Origin: Acidobacteriota bacterium
Lineage (GTDB): Bacteria; Acidobacteriota; UBA6911; RPQK01; JAJDTT01
Reading direction: 5' to 3'
Assembly (NCBI GenBank): GCA_028874215.1
Contig: JAPPLF010000066.1
Coordinates: forward strand, 1 to 64,000
Length of the DNA: 64,000 nucleotides
Shown: in pieces, positions 17,085-25,037 of the stretch
How the letters are laid out: each line of letters opens with the position of its first letter
Position numbering within the stretch: the first letter of the stretch is position 1
Notes under the pieces: model-generated
Database searches by the model: none
What the model was told of the DNA's origin: nothing
The model's input: the letters and a program-made list of their open reading frames with translations, nothing else
Position numbers and translations under genes: made by a program

Positions 17085-18863
17085 TTAGCCGGTGGACCCG
17101 CGCGCGTCGGGTGCGGTTTGTGGGACGAAGTCTTCCTCGGCGCCCGGGACGCTGTACTCGTAGGGGCCGCGATGCACTACCGGAAACTTGCCGGCGAAGT
17201 TGTCATGGGGCGGAGGAGACGGAACTTCCCACTCGATGGTGGTTGCCCGCCAGGGGTTCATTTCCGCTACCCGGCCCTTGAAAAGGCTGTAGAGGAAATT
17301 GGCCACGAAGATGATCTGGGCGGCAGCCGTGATGAAGGCGGCCACCGAGATGAACTGCTGCAACGAAACCAGTGGCTGTAGAAAGTCGAAGGCGGTCAGT
17401 TCGGCGTATCTGCGTGGTTGCCCCCCGATCCCCAGGTTGTGCATGGGCATGAAGATGCAGTAGACCCCGACGAAGGTGATCCAGAAGTGGACCTTGCCCC
17501 AGAACTCGTTGAGGTGGCGCCCGAACATCTTGGAGAACCAGTAGTAGGTGGCGGCGAAGATGCCGAAGATGGCGGCCACTCCCATGATCATGTGGAAATG
17601 ACCCACCACGAAGTAGGTGTCGTGGAGATAGACGTCCACCGCGGGCTGGTTCAGGAAGAGACCGGTCACGCCTCCGCTCACGAACAGGGAAACGAAACCC
17701 AGGGCATAGAGCATGGCGGTCGTCAATTGGATCCGCCCTCCCCAGAGGGTGCCCAGCCAATTGAACGTCTTGATGGCCGAGGGCACGGCCACAGCCGTGG
17801 TGGTCAGCGAGAAGACGATGGCGGTGTAGGGGCTCATCCCGCTCAGGAACATGTGGTGGCCCCAGACGATGAAGCTGACCGCGCCGATGCCGATGATGGC
17901 GAAGGCCATGGCCTTGTAGCCGAACACCGGTTTGCGGGCGAAAGTGGCCAGGATGTGCGAGACGGCGCCCATTCCCGGAAGGATGGCGATGTAGACTTCC
18001 GGATGTCCGAAGAACCAGAACAGATGCTGCCAGAGCAGCGGCGACCCGCCCGTGTGATCGATGGCCTGGTCACTTACCACCAGTCCGCCGGGAATGAAGA
18101 AACTGGTCCCGGCCCAACGGTCCAGGAGCAGGAGAACCCCTGCGGCCAGCAGGACGCCAAAGGCCAGCAAACCCAGGATGGCGGTGACGAACCAGCCCCA
18201 GACCGTCAACGGCAGACGCATCATGGTCATGCCCTTGGCCCGCATGTCGATGGTGGTGGTGATGAAGTTCAGTGCGCCCAGCAGCGAGGCCACGCAGAAC
18301 AGGGCGATGCTCACCACCCACAGGCTCTGTCCCGTTCCCAGCCCCGGTCCGGCAATCTCCCCCAGCGCGCTCAGCGGAGGATAGGCCGTCCATCCCGAGA
18401 TGGGGGCCCCTCCCTCCACAAAGAAAGCAGCCATGAGAACGGCCAGGGCCAGGAAAGTGACCCAGAACGAGAGCATGTTCAATACGGGAAAGGCCATGTC
18501 GTCGGCACCGATCTGGATGGGCAGGAAATAGTTCCCGAATCCCCCCTGAGGCGCCGTGGTCAGAACGAAGAAGACCATGATGGTCCCATGCATGGTGAGC
18601 ATGGCCAAGTAGAACTCCGGCGTCATGATTCCGCCCGGCGCCCCCTCCGGAAAGAGGGTGCCCAGAATGGAAATCTCGGTGCCCGGCCACGCCAGATTCA
18701 AGCGAATCAGCACCGACAGGCCCACTCCCACCAGAACCGAGAACAGAGCCAGCAGGTAGTACTGGATCCCGATCACCTTGTGGTCGATGCTGAAGACATA
18801 CTTTCGAACCCAGCCTGACGGCGCTTCGTGATGAGCGGCGTGCGTCTGAACCTCTTCTGCCAT
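17085..18863 (-). CDS. coxA: Cytochrome c oxidase subunit I, aa3 type (A1)
   Basis: The haem-copper catalytic subunit has about twelve helices. Visible ligands are the low-spin haem His in LTMHGTIMVFF, the CuB His with the cross-linked Tyr in FGHPEVYIA, the His pair in VWGHHMF, and the high-spin and low-spin haem ligands in VGHFHMIM. Glu in HPEVY marks the A1 family with a D proton channel. A C-terminal tail of about 50 polar residues ends the protein. ATG 18863 is preferred to the GTG nine bases upstream because GGGAG lies at a workable ten-base spacing. It is followed directly by two subunit III genes. Confidence 0.96.
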   Translation of the reverse strand: MAEEVQTHAAHHEAPSGWVRKYVFSIDHKVIGIQYYLLALFSVLVGVGLSVLIRLNLAWPGTEISILGTLFPEGAPGGIMTPEFYLAMLTMHGTIMVFFVLTTAPQGGFGNYFLPIQIGADDMAFPVLNMLSFWVTFLALAVLMAAFFVEGGAPISGWTAYPPLSALGEIAGPGLGTGQSLWVVSIALFCVASLLGALNFITTTIDMRAKGMTMMRLPLTVWGWFVTAILGLLAFGVLLAAGVLLLLDRWAGTSFFIPGGLVVSDQAIDHTGGSPLLWQHLFWFFGHPEVYIAILPGMGAVSHILATFARKPVFGYKAMAFAIIGIGAVSFIVWGHHMFLSGMSPYTAIVFSLTTTAVAVPSAIKTFNWLGTLWGGRIQLTTAMLYALGFVSLFVSGGVTGLFLNQPAVDVYLHDTYFVVGHFHMIMGVAAIFGIFAATYYWFSKMFGRHLNEFWGKVHFWITFVGVYCIFMPMHNLGIGGQPRRYAELTAFDFLQPLVSLQQFISVAAFITAAAQIIFVANFLYSLFKGRVAEMNPWRATTIEWEVPSPPPHDNFAGKFPVVHRGPYEYSVPGAEEDFVPQTAPDARGSTG

Positions 18864-18894
18864 ATCGGTCACACTCCCTGCGTTTCCGAAAACC

Positions 18895-19680
18895 CTATTC
18901 TTCAGCCTGATCCTTCAGCCACTGGGCGAAGTCCTCCTCCGGAAGCACCTCCAGAAAACTCCGCATGTTGTAATGCTGCAGCCCGCACAGCTCGGCGCAG
19001 GCGATCTCCCATCGGCCGGTCCGGGTGGCCGTGAACTGGACGGGGATGAGCAGTCCCGGGACCAGGTCCTGCTTGACCCGCAACTCCCGCACCGAAAAGG
19101 CGTGAGTCACGTCCTTGGAGCGCAGGAGCAGCTCGATCGGCTTGCCCAGCGGGACCGCCATGATGGGAACCACCAGGTCGTCCTGGGCGGCCGTATCGGA
19201 CAGGTCCAATCCCAGCGGATTGCCCCCTTCGTCATCGATGAGGTCCGGAGCCACCCTCCCGAACTCACCGTCGGGGCCGGGATATCGTATGTTCCAGGCA
19301 AACTGTTGCCCGGTCACCTCGATGCGGACGGCGTCCTCGGGGGCTTCGGAGAGATAGAGGTCGGCCCAGATGCTCTGGCCCGGAATCACCATGGCGAAAA
19401 AGACCACGGTGGTGGCCACGACCCAGATCACCTCGAGCTTTTCGTTCCCGTGGGTGTAGTTGGCGACCCTTCCCGCCCCGTCCCGATAGCGCGCAATGGC
19501 GTAGCCGAGCCCCACTTGGGCCAGGATGAAGACGACTCCGGTCACCACCAGAGTCACCATGAACTGCCGGTCCAGGTCGCCGCCATGCGCCGACGCCACT
19601 TCGGGGAACCACCAGTACTTGCCGACCATCAGCACCGTGGAAACTATCGTGATGAGCCAGATTGTCACCGCCAATATCAT
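18895..19680 (-). CDS. coxB: Cytochrome c oxidase subunit II with CuA site
   Basis: The 261-residue protein has two N-terminal membrane helices (about 1-20 and 40-60), then a periplasmic cupredoxin domain. The binuclear CuA motif ACAELCGLQHYNM has all ligands (Cys, Cys, His, Met, backbone Glu). There is no fused cytochrome c domain, so the enzyme is aa3 and not caa3 and needs an external cytochrome, for which the octahaem protein in the same cluster is the obvious candidate. GGAGG eight bases before ATG 19680 supports the start. It is the first gene of the long minus-strand cluster. Confidence 0.95.
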   Translation of the reverse strand: MILAVTIWLITIVSTVLMVGKYWWFPEVASAHGGDLDRQFMVTLVVTGVVFILAQVGLGYAIARYRDGAGRVANYTHGNEKLEVIWVVATTVVFFAMVIPGQSIWADLYLSEAPEDAVRIEVTGQQFAWNIRYPGPDGEFGRVAPDLIDDEGGNPLGLDLSDTAAQDDLVVPIMAVPLGKPIELLLRSKDVTHAFSVRELRVKQDLVPGLLIPVQFTATRTGRWEIACAELCGLQHYNMRSFLEVLPEEDFAQWLKDQAEE

Positions 19681-19744
19681 GCGTCACGCCTCCAAAAATC
19701 GTCGCCATTGTACCAACTGCCTAAGCAGATTCAAGACGTGAATC

Positions 19745-20200
19745 GTGGAAAGGGAATCCGGGAGCCGGAGAAGCTCTCAATGCCTTCCCGGAAGCTGGAC
19801 GGGTCACTACACTGGCGGGGTGGACCCAAGAGACACCGGTTCCCTCGGCTTCAGGCTGGAAGAGACCTGGTACACGCTGACATTTCCCCGGAACGGCTGG
19901 CTGGCAGTGGATCTGCTCCGCTACCTGGACGACGTCCTGGAAGCTTCCGATCCGGCCACGGCGGTCTTGAAGTTGCTGGGCTATACGTTACAGATCGGCG
20001 CCGGCCCGCCCCGGCGCCGGGCAACCCACTGGGTGGAAGTCGACTTGGCCGCACGGCGGCTCACCACCAACTCCGGTCTGGTGCGAAGAGCCGTAGATCA
20101 AGCGCCGGCTCCGGCGGACCCGCTCCGGACGTTGGAAAAGGTCCATGGAGTTCTGGACCGCTTCGATTTCACCGTGGTGCTTTATCCCGGCAGGAGCTGA
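19745..20200 (+). CDS. Hypothetical protein, ~151 aa
   Basis: I do not recognise a family. The third codon position is strongly G/C, and the frame encodes a plausible globular protein (TWYTLTFPRNGWLAVDLLRYLDDVL, then VEVDLAARRLTTNSGLV). The end, DRFDFTVVLYPG, is beta-strand-like. No signal peptide or membrane segment is seen. The start is GTG at about 19745; no clear ribosome-binding site or Met codon helps, so the N-terminus is uncertain. It runs divergently from coxB with about 64 bases between them, and a structured stretch follows its stop. Confidence 0.6.
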   Translation: MERESGSRRSSQCLPGSWTGHYTGGVDPRDTGSLGFRLEETWYTLTFPRNGWLAVDLLRYLDDVLEASDPATAVLKLLGYTLQIGAGPPRRRATHWVEVDLAARRLTTNSGLVRRAVDQAPAPADPLRTLEKVHGVLDRFDFTVVLYPGRS

Positions 20201-20265
20201 GAAGGGCGCTGCCGAGTTGATTGGAGAGAGGCTGATGAATCTCGGTGGGACAAGGGACGCCCTTC
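20201..20265 (+). terminator. Large imperfect stem-loop after the hypothetical gene
   Basis: Immediately after the stop, GAAGGGCG (20201-20208) pairs with CGCCCTTC (20258-20265), and inside it CCGAG (20212-20216) pairs with CTCGG (20241-20245). No T-run follows, so it is not a classic intrinsic terminator. It could protect a 3' end or be part of a structured RNA. Confidence 0.35.
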
Positions 20266-20457
20266 TCGGGAACGGATTGTAACTGGTCACCCCTGACATT
20301 CGTTTCCGGCGGCCGACCCGGCGAAGGATCGTCAACAAGCCCGCGTGTACGGCTGGAAGAGAGGATGACGCCCGACGGCATGAAACTGCCCTTTCAGATG
20401 AAAAAATAGGATAAAATGATTCCTTGATCCCTTACCTTCGCCACAGGAGGTCGCCCG

Positions 20458-20682
20458 ATGCTGGCCAAACTGACATCCAAGAACCAACTTACGTTGCCCA
20501 AGGCGGTGATCGCCGACTTCCAAGGCTCCGAGTATTTCGATGTGACCAATGAAAACGGCCGCATCGTGCTCACGCCCGTCCGTCTGACTCGCGCCGGCGC
20601 CGTGCGCGCCAAACTGGCTGAACTCAACATCTCAAAGGCAGATGTCGCCGACGCGGTGGCGTGGGCTCGGCGCGGCAAATGA
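20458..20682 (+). CDS. AbrB/SpoVT-type antitoxin of a PIN toxin pair
   Basis: The 74-residue protein begins MLAKLTSKNQLTLPKAV, the swapped-hairpin DNA-binding fold of AbrB/MazE-type antitoxins. A strand VTNENGRIVLTPV and a C-terminal helix DVADAVAWARRG would contact the toxin. AGGAGG seven bases upstream is a strong ribosome-binding site. Its stop overlaps the start of the PIN-domain gene (ATGA), typical of a type II module in which the antitoxin comes first and represses its own promoter. Confidence 0.85.
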   Translation: MLAKLTSKNQLTLPKAVIADFQGSEYFDVTNENGRIVLTPVRLTRAGAVRAKLAELNISKADVADAVAWARRGK

Positions 20683-21122
20683 TTGTTCCGCGGCTGGTGC
20701 TCGACACCAACGTCCTGGTCTCCGTTCTGTTGTTTCCCGCCGGATCGGTCTCCTGGATGCGTCGCGCGTGGCATTCGGGAGGCATCCTCCCGCTCGCCAG
20801 TCGAGAGACGACTATGGAACTGATCCGCGTGCTTTCCTATCCGAAGTTCCAACTGAACGCCGACGAGAAAGCAGACCTGCTGGCCGATTACCTTCCCTGG
20901 TGCGAATCGGTGATCGTTTCGCACTCATCCGCCGTGCCGAAATGCCGCGACCCGTTTGACCGCCCTTTCCTCGATCTGGCGCTGCAGGGACATGCCGACG
21001 CCTTGGTCACCGGTGACGGAGACCTGCTGGCCTTAGCGTCAGTGTTCCCCATTCCGATCCTCACCCCAAACGCCGCCAGAAGCCGTTGGGACCAAGGGTC
21101 GACGAATCGCAAGGTGGGTTGA
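20679..21122 (+). CDS. PIN-domain toxin (COG1569-like ribonuclease)
   Basis: The 147-residue protein shows the PIN pattern: LVLDTNVLVSVLLFP (first Asp), RETTMELIRVLSYPKF with the conserved Glu, DPFDRPFLDLAL (Asp) and ALVTGDGDLLAL with the C-terminal Asp pair. These acidic residues bind metal for RNA cleavage. Start ATG 20679 overlaps the antitoxin stop by four bases. The family is the 'putative toxin-antitoxin system toxin component, PIN family' rather than classic VapC. All acidic catalytic positions look intact. Confidence 0.85.
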   Translation: MIVPRLVLDTNVLVSVLLFPAGSVSWMRRAWHSGGILPLASRETTMELIRVLSYPKFQLNADEKADLLADYLPWCESVIVSHSSAVPKCRDPFDRPFLDLALQGHADALVTGDGDLLALASVFPIPILTPNAARSRWDQGSTNRKVG

Positions 21123-21204
21123 GGCACGAAGAACATCCCCAGATGTTGGCATCCGACGAATTCCTCTGGAAACGGGAAGTGCAAGATTGAGAAACGGCGG
21201 CAAG

Positions 21205-21289
21205 CGGGCACGGCTTTTCAGCCGCCAAACTCCCATGTCGCATGGGAAGTGGAGGCATGGATGATCGATAGTCGCCCTCCAAACCGGTC
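21205..21289. repeat. Hairpin repeat cassette, copy 1
   Basis: A perfect hairpin CGGCT-TTTC-AGCCG (21211-21224) is followed by GCCGCCAAACTCCC, a CATG-type dyad and a second partly symmetrical segment ending CGCCCTCC. The order and several stretches match the spacer at 24962-25037. It lies between the PIN toxin gene and the acyl-CoA synthetase fusion. Confidence 0.45.
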
Positions 21290-21317
21290 CATGCTACGAT
21301 AACCCGTCCGCAAGCTC

Positions 21318-23993
21318 ATGGATCTCCACTTCTTTCGCCAGCTAGAGCGCCACCTGGAAGCCATCCCCGACCAGATGGCCCTGCAGGGCATCAATGACGA
21401 CGGGCGGGAAGTCTTCACCTACCGCCGGATCGGGCGGGAAGTTTCCTCCATCGCCCTTTTCCTGCAAGACCACGGCGTCCGGGAGGGGGACACGGTGGCC
21501 ATCCTCATGGAGAACCATCCCCGGTGGGGAATCGCTTTCCTGGCGGCACAGAGCACCGGCGCAGTGATGGCGCCCTTCGACGTCCTGCACACGGACGAGA
21601 CCCTGGCCTATCTCCTGGAGCACGCCGGTTGCCAGTTCGTGATCTGCTCGGAACGCTTCCATCCGCGGCTCGAGTCGATCTGGAAACACCTGGGGTGCAC
21701 GCTTCCCGTCCTGGCGGTAGGCGACGTCCCCGAGGCGGAGAATCAGTGGGACCAGGTGTTGGAAGAATTCGACGGGAACGCTTCCATGCCTCTGGTCGAA
21801 CGGGGGACGGACGAGCCTTTCCTGATCCTCTACACGAGCGGCACCACCGGCAATCCCAAGGGGGTGGTCCTGAGCCGCCGGAACGTGTACCGGAACATGG
21901 GCGAGCTCCTGAAGATGATCCAGGTCTCCTCTCAGGATCATATCCTTTCGGTTCTCCCGCTCTACCACGTGCTGGCGCTCATGGCCAATTTCATCATTCC
22001 TCTCTACGCGGGGGCGAGAGTGACCTATCTGGACACCCTGGAAGCCCAGCGGGTGCTGCGTGCATTTCGCGAGGAGTTGGTCACCATCTTCGTCTGCGTT
22101 CCCCAGTTCTACTACCTGCTCCACCGGCGCATCCTCCAGGAGATCGAGAAACAACCGCTGGTGCGCAGACTCGTTTTCCGTTGCCTCCTGGCCTTTTCCC
22201 GACTCTGCAATCGACAGCTCGGGTTCAATCCGGGACGCACCCTGTTTCGGCCACTGCACAGCAAGTTCGGCCTCCAGTTCCGCTATTTCGGCGTCGGGGG
22301 GGCCCGGTTCGACGAGAAGGTGGCCCTGTCGTTGCGGGATCTGGGATTCACCATCATCCAGGCCTACGGGATGACCGAGACGGCGGCCCTCGCCACGCTG
22401 AACCCGCCTTCGACGCGGGAGCTGGGCTCGGTGGGAATGCCTCTGCCTCATGTCCGGATCCGTATTCAGGACCCCGACTCGGACGGGATCGGACGCGTCC
22501 TGATGCGGGGCGAGAACATCATGCAGGGGTACTGGAAAAACCCCGAAGAGACGGAGAAGACCTTTCGGGACGGCTGGCTCGACAGCGGCGACCTGGGCTA
22601 CGTGTCCGAATCCGGGAGCCTCTATATCACCGGGCGGGACAAGGAGATGATCGTTTTGCCATCGGGAAAGAACGTCTTCCCCGAAGAGGTGGAGCATCAC
22701 TATCAGAGCCACTGTCCCTACATCAAGGAGATGTGCGTGCTGGGCGTCCAGACGCCCGACGGAGAGGTTCAGGAACGGCTCCACGCCGTCATCGTTCCCG
22801 ATTTCGACGTGCTGCGCAGCAACCAGGTGGTCAATTCGCAGGAGATGATCCACTACCTGCTGGAGGGCATCTCCCAGGAGTTGCCCGCCTACAAGCGGGT
22901 CCACAGTTTCGCCATTCGGACCGAGCCGCTTCCCCGCACCACGACCCGCAAGATCAAGCGCTTCGTTCTTCAACAGGAGGTGGAGGCCAGCGCTGCGGAC
23001 GAGCCTCCCGCCCGTTTCGAAGCTGCCAGCGCGCCCGCGAGTCCTACCGAAGAACGAATCTTCGAGCTGCTTCGCCGGACCCGCAAGGCGCCGATCATCC
23101 ACCGGGAGATGAACCTGGAGCTGGACCTCCGTTTCGATTCGCTGGAACGGGTGGAGTTCGTTTCGAGCCTGCAGGACACTTTCGGGGTCCGAATCTCCGA
23201 CGAGGCGGCGGCCGAAATTCTCACCGTCGACGATCTGGTCCGGGCCGTGGAAGGAGCCGAATCGCCCGCCACCGAATCGGAAGGGAGTTCCTGGCTCTCC
23301 TGGGGAGAGATCCTGGCGAACCCCCTGGAAGGACAGGATGCGGTCCTCATGCGCAAGACGCTGGGCCAAGGGCGTCTGTCGGACCTGGCCTTCTACGCCA
23401 CGGCCAAGACGGTCCATACGCTGGCGCGGGTCCTCTTCCGCGTCAAGACCCGCGGCACCGAGAACCTGCCCCGCGAGTATCCGTTCATGCTCTGTCCCAA
23501 CCACCTCAGCTACCTGGACGCGTTTCTGGTGGCGGCAGTCCTTCCCTACCGTCTGACCCGGCGCCTCTTCTTTCTGGGGTACAGCGACTATTTCGTCGGC
23601 CGGTTCACGTCGTTGGTGGGCCGGTTCCTCAAGGTGGTTCCGGTGGACTCGGACCGCTATCTCCGCCAGGCCCTGCGCCTGGGAGCCGAGGGGCTCAAGA
23701 AGGGGAAGGTCCTGTGTGTCTTCCCCGAGGGCACCCGCTCCATCGACGGCCGGCTGAAGCCGTTCCGGAAAGGACCCGCCATCCTTTCCACGGAACTCAA
23801 GGTGCCCGTCGTCCCGGTGGGAATCGCGGGGACTTACGAAGCCTGGCGCCGCGGCTCGAACCGGATCCGCCTCCACCCGGTGGAGATCACGTTCGGCAAG
23901 CCCTTCCTGCCGGAGCCGGCGGACTACCAGGAGGCGACCCAACGCATCTTCCGTTCCGTGGAGCAGTTGATCCCGACCCGGAAGCCGGCGTAA
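21318..23993 (+). CDS. Acyl-CoA/ACP synthetase - acyl carrier - PlsC acyltransferase fusion
   Basis: The 891-residue protein has three domains in order. An AMP-forming acyl ligase (about 1-550) has [12 protein letters not shown] near 171-182, YGMTE and the hinge GWLDSGDLGYV. A carrier domain (about 575-650) has RFDSLERVEF, whose Ser (near 607) is the phosphopantetheine site. A PlsC acyltransferase (about 690-885) has NHLSYLD near 727 and FPEGTRS near 801. It could activate a free fatty acid, hold it on the built-in carrier and transfer it to a lyso- or glycerophosphate acceptor. E. coli Aas has the two catalytic domains in the opposite order and no carrier. A weak -10 (TACGAT, 21295-21300) precedes it. 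Confidence 0.92.
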   Translation: MDLHFFRQLERHLEAIPDQMALQGINDDGREVFTYRRIGREVSSIALFLQDHGVREGDTVAILMENHPRWGIAFLAAQSTGAVMAPFDVLHTDETLAYLLEHAGCQFVICSERFHPRLESIWKHLGCTLPVLAVGDVPEAENQWDQVLEEFDGNASMPLVERGTDEPFLILYTSGTTGNPKGVVLSRRNVYRNMGELLKMIQVSSQDHILSVLPLYHVLALMANFIIPLYAGARVTYLDTLEAQRVLRAFREELVTIFVCVPQFYYLLHRRILQEIEKQPLVRRLVFRCLLAFSRLCNRQLGFNPGRTLFRPLHSKFGLQFRYFGVGGARFDEKVALSLRDLGFTIIQAYGMTETAALATLNPPSTRELGSVGMPLPHVRIRIQDPDSDGIGRVLMRGENIMQGYWKNPEETEKTFRDGWLDSGDLGYVSESGSLYITGRDKEMIVLPSGKNVFPEEVEHHYQSHCPYIKEMCVLGVQTPDGEVQERLHAVIVPDFDVLRSNQVVNSQEMIHYLLEGISQELPAYKRVHSFAIRTEPLPRTTTRKIKRFVLQQEVEASAADEPPARFEAASAPASPTEERIFELLRRTRKAPIIHREMNLELDLRFDSLERVEFVSSLQDTFGVRISDEAAAEILTVDDLVRAVEGAESPATESEGSSWLSWGEILANPLEGQDAVLMRKTLGQGRLSDLAFYATAKTVHTLARVLFRVKTRGTENLPREYPFMLCPNHLSYLDAFLVAAVLPYRLTRRLFFLGYSDYFVGRFTSLVGRFLKVVPVDSDRYLRQALRLGAEGLKKGKVLCVFPEGTRSIDGRLKPFRKGPAILSTELKVPVVPVGIAGTYEAWRRGSNRIRLHPVEITFGKPFLPEPADYQEATQRIFRSVEQLIPTRKPA

Positions 23994-24060
23994 CGGTCCC
24001 GCTGGAACGCCTGCCGGAAGCCTCAAGCCCGGCCGCCTTCCGCGACGACTCCCTTCACGG

Positions 24061-24083
24061 GCTGTTAACAAAAGCTGTTAACA
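24061..24083 (+). promoter_or_regulatory. 10-bp direct repeat overlapping the radical SAM start codon
   Basis: GCTGTTAACA occurs at 24061-24070 and again at 24074-24083, three bases apart. Each contains the palindrome GTTAAC. The second copy supplies the A of the start ATG, so a bound protein or paired RNA here would block translation initiation. No strong ribosome-binding site is seen before ATG 24083. Confidence 0.5.
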
Positions 24084-24961
24084 TGAGAAACATGGAGGAG
24101 GCGCCCCCCTCACTGCCGCTGCGGCACCTGGACACGCTCTGGTTCCAGGTCGCGGGGACGCTCTGCAACCTGCGCTGCAGCCACTGCTTCATCAGTTGTT
24201 CCCCGGACAACCACACGCTGGAGTTGATGGAAGCTCCCCGCATCTTCCGCTACCTGGACGACGCGCGGAGAATGGGGGTGAAGGAGGTCTACTTCACCGG
24301 CGGCGAGCCCTTCATTCACCGGTCCTTCCTGGCCATACTCGAATCGGCACTCCAGGATTTCCCGGTCTCCGTGCTGACCAACGGCGTCCTTATTGACGAG
24401 GCGAAAGCGGACCGCCTGCGCCGGATCGCCGACGGCTCCCGTTTCTCCCTCGAGATCCGCATCAGCATCGACGACTACGAAGAGACGCGAAACGACGCCA
24501 TTCGCGGCAAGGGGACGTTTCGCAAGGCTCTGGAAGCGTACAAGCTGCTTTATGACCGCCAATTCCTCCCCATCCTCACGGTCACCGAGATGAGGGACTA
24601 CCTGAGCCCGCAGGGGGAAGAGCGAGACCTTCACGGCCGCTACGTGAAGCTGCTCCGGTCCGTCGGCGTCGACCGGCCCCGGATCAAGGTCATCCCCATC
24701 TTCGAAATGGGAATGCTGCCGGCGCCCGCCGAGCAACGCCCCGTGACGCCGGAGATGCTTCGCGAACTGGACCCGGACACACTGCAATGCTCCTCTTCGC
24801 GAATCGTGGCTCACGACGGAGTCTATGCCTGCCCCATCCTGGTGGGCGAGCCGGAGGCCCGATTGGCGGATGACCTGGAGGGAGGCCTCCGGGACTGTTC
24901 CCTTTATCATTCTTCCTGCCAAACGTGCTACGTCACCGGCATGACCTGCAAGAACTTCTGA
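24083..24961 (+). CDS. Radical SAM protein with C-terminal Cys-rich (SPASM/twitch-like) region
   Basis: The 292-residue protein has the radical SAM cluster motif CNLRCSHC near residue 30, then GVKEVYFTGGEPFIH and a SAM-binding barrel. The C-terminus has several cysteines (CSSSR, ACPIL, CSLYHSSCQTCY, GMTC), suggesting one auxiliary iron-sulfur cluster. Such proteins modify peptides or other large substrates, or make cofactors; I cannot name the reaction. It does not look like QueE despite the queuosine genes nearby. A metallophosphoesterase gene follows 76 bases later on the same strand. ATG 24083 is chosen over ATG 24092. Confidence 0.85.
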   Translation: MRNMEEAPPSLPLRHLDTLWFQVAGTLCNLRCSHCFISCSPDNHTLELMEAPRIFRYLDDARRMGVKEVYFTGGEPFIHRSFLAILESALQDFPVSVLTNGVLIDEAKADRLRRIADGSRFSLEIRISIDDYEETRNDAIRGKGTFRKALEAYKLLYDRQFLPILTVTEMRDYLSPQGEERDLHGRYVKLLRSVGVDRPRIKVIPIFEMGMLPAPAEQRPVTPEMLRELDPDTLQCSSSRIVAHDGVYACPILVGEPEARLADDLEGGLRDCSLYHSSCQTCYVTGMTCKNF

Positions 24962-25037
24962 TGAGGCGGTTTCTAACCGCCGAACTCCCGCGGCGCAAAG
25001 CGGCGGCGGAAGAATGGGCGATTGGAAATCGCTCCTT
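24962..25037. repeat. Hairpin repeat cassette, copy 2
   Basis: Directly after the radical SAM stop are GGCGGT-TTCTA-ACCGCC (24965-24981), then GAACTCCC with a GC-rich dyad, then GCGATT-GGA-AATCGC (25018-25032). It shares GCCGCC(A/G)AACTCCC and the general layout with 21205-21289. The first hairpin could end or protect the radical SAM transcript. The ATG at 25014 falls inside the cassette, which is why I start the next gene at 25038. Confidence 0.5.

Noticed and set aside
21524-24961. A single frame of 1145 codons covering the synthetase fusion and the radical SAM gene
   Set aside because: Its first 850 codons are the wrong frame of the synthetase fusion (Pro/Arg/Gly-rich). Only the last 293 codons, from ATG 24083, are a real gene.
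24083-24961. Radical SAM protein as QueE, given queC and queD nearby
   Set aside because: QueE is about 210-240 residues and lacks the C-terminal Cys cluster. The flanking residues of the cluster motif also differ.
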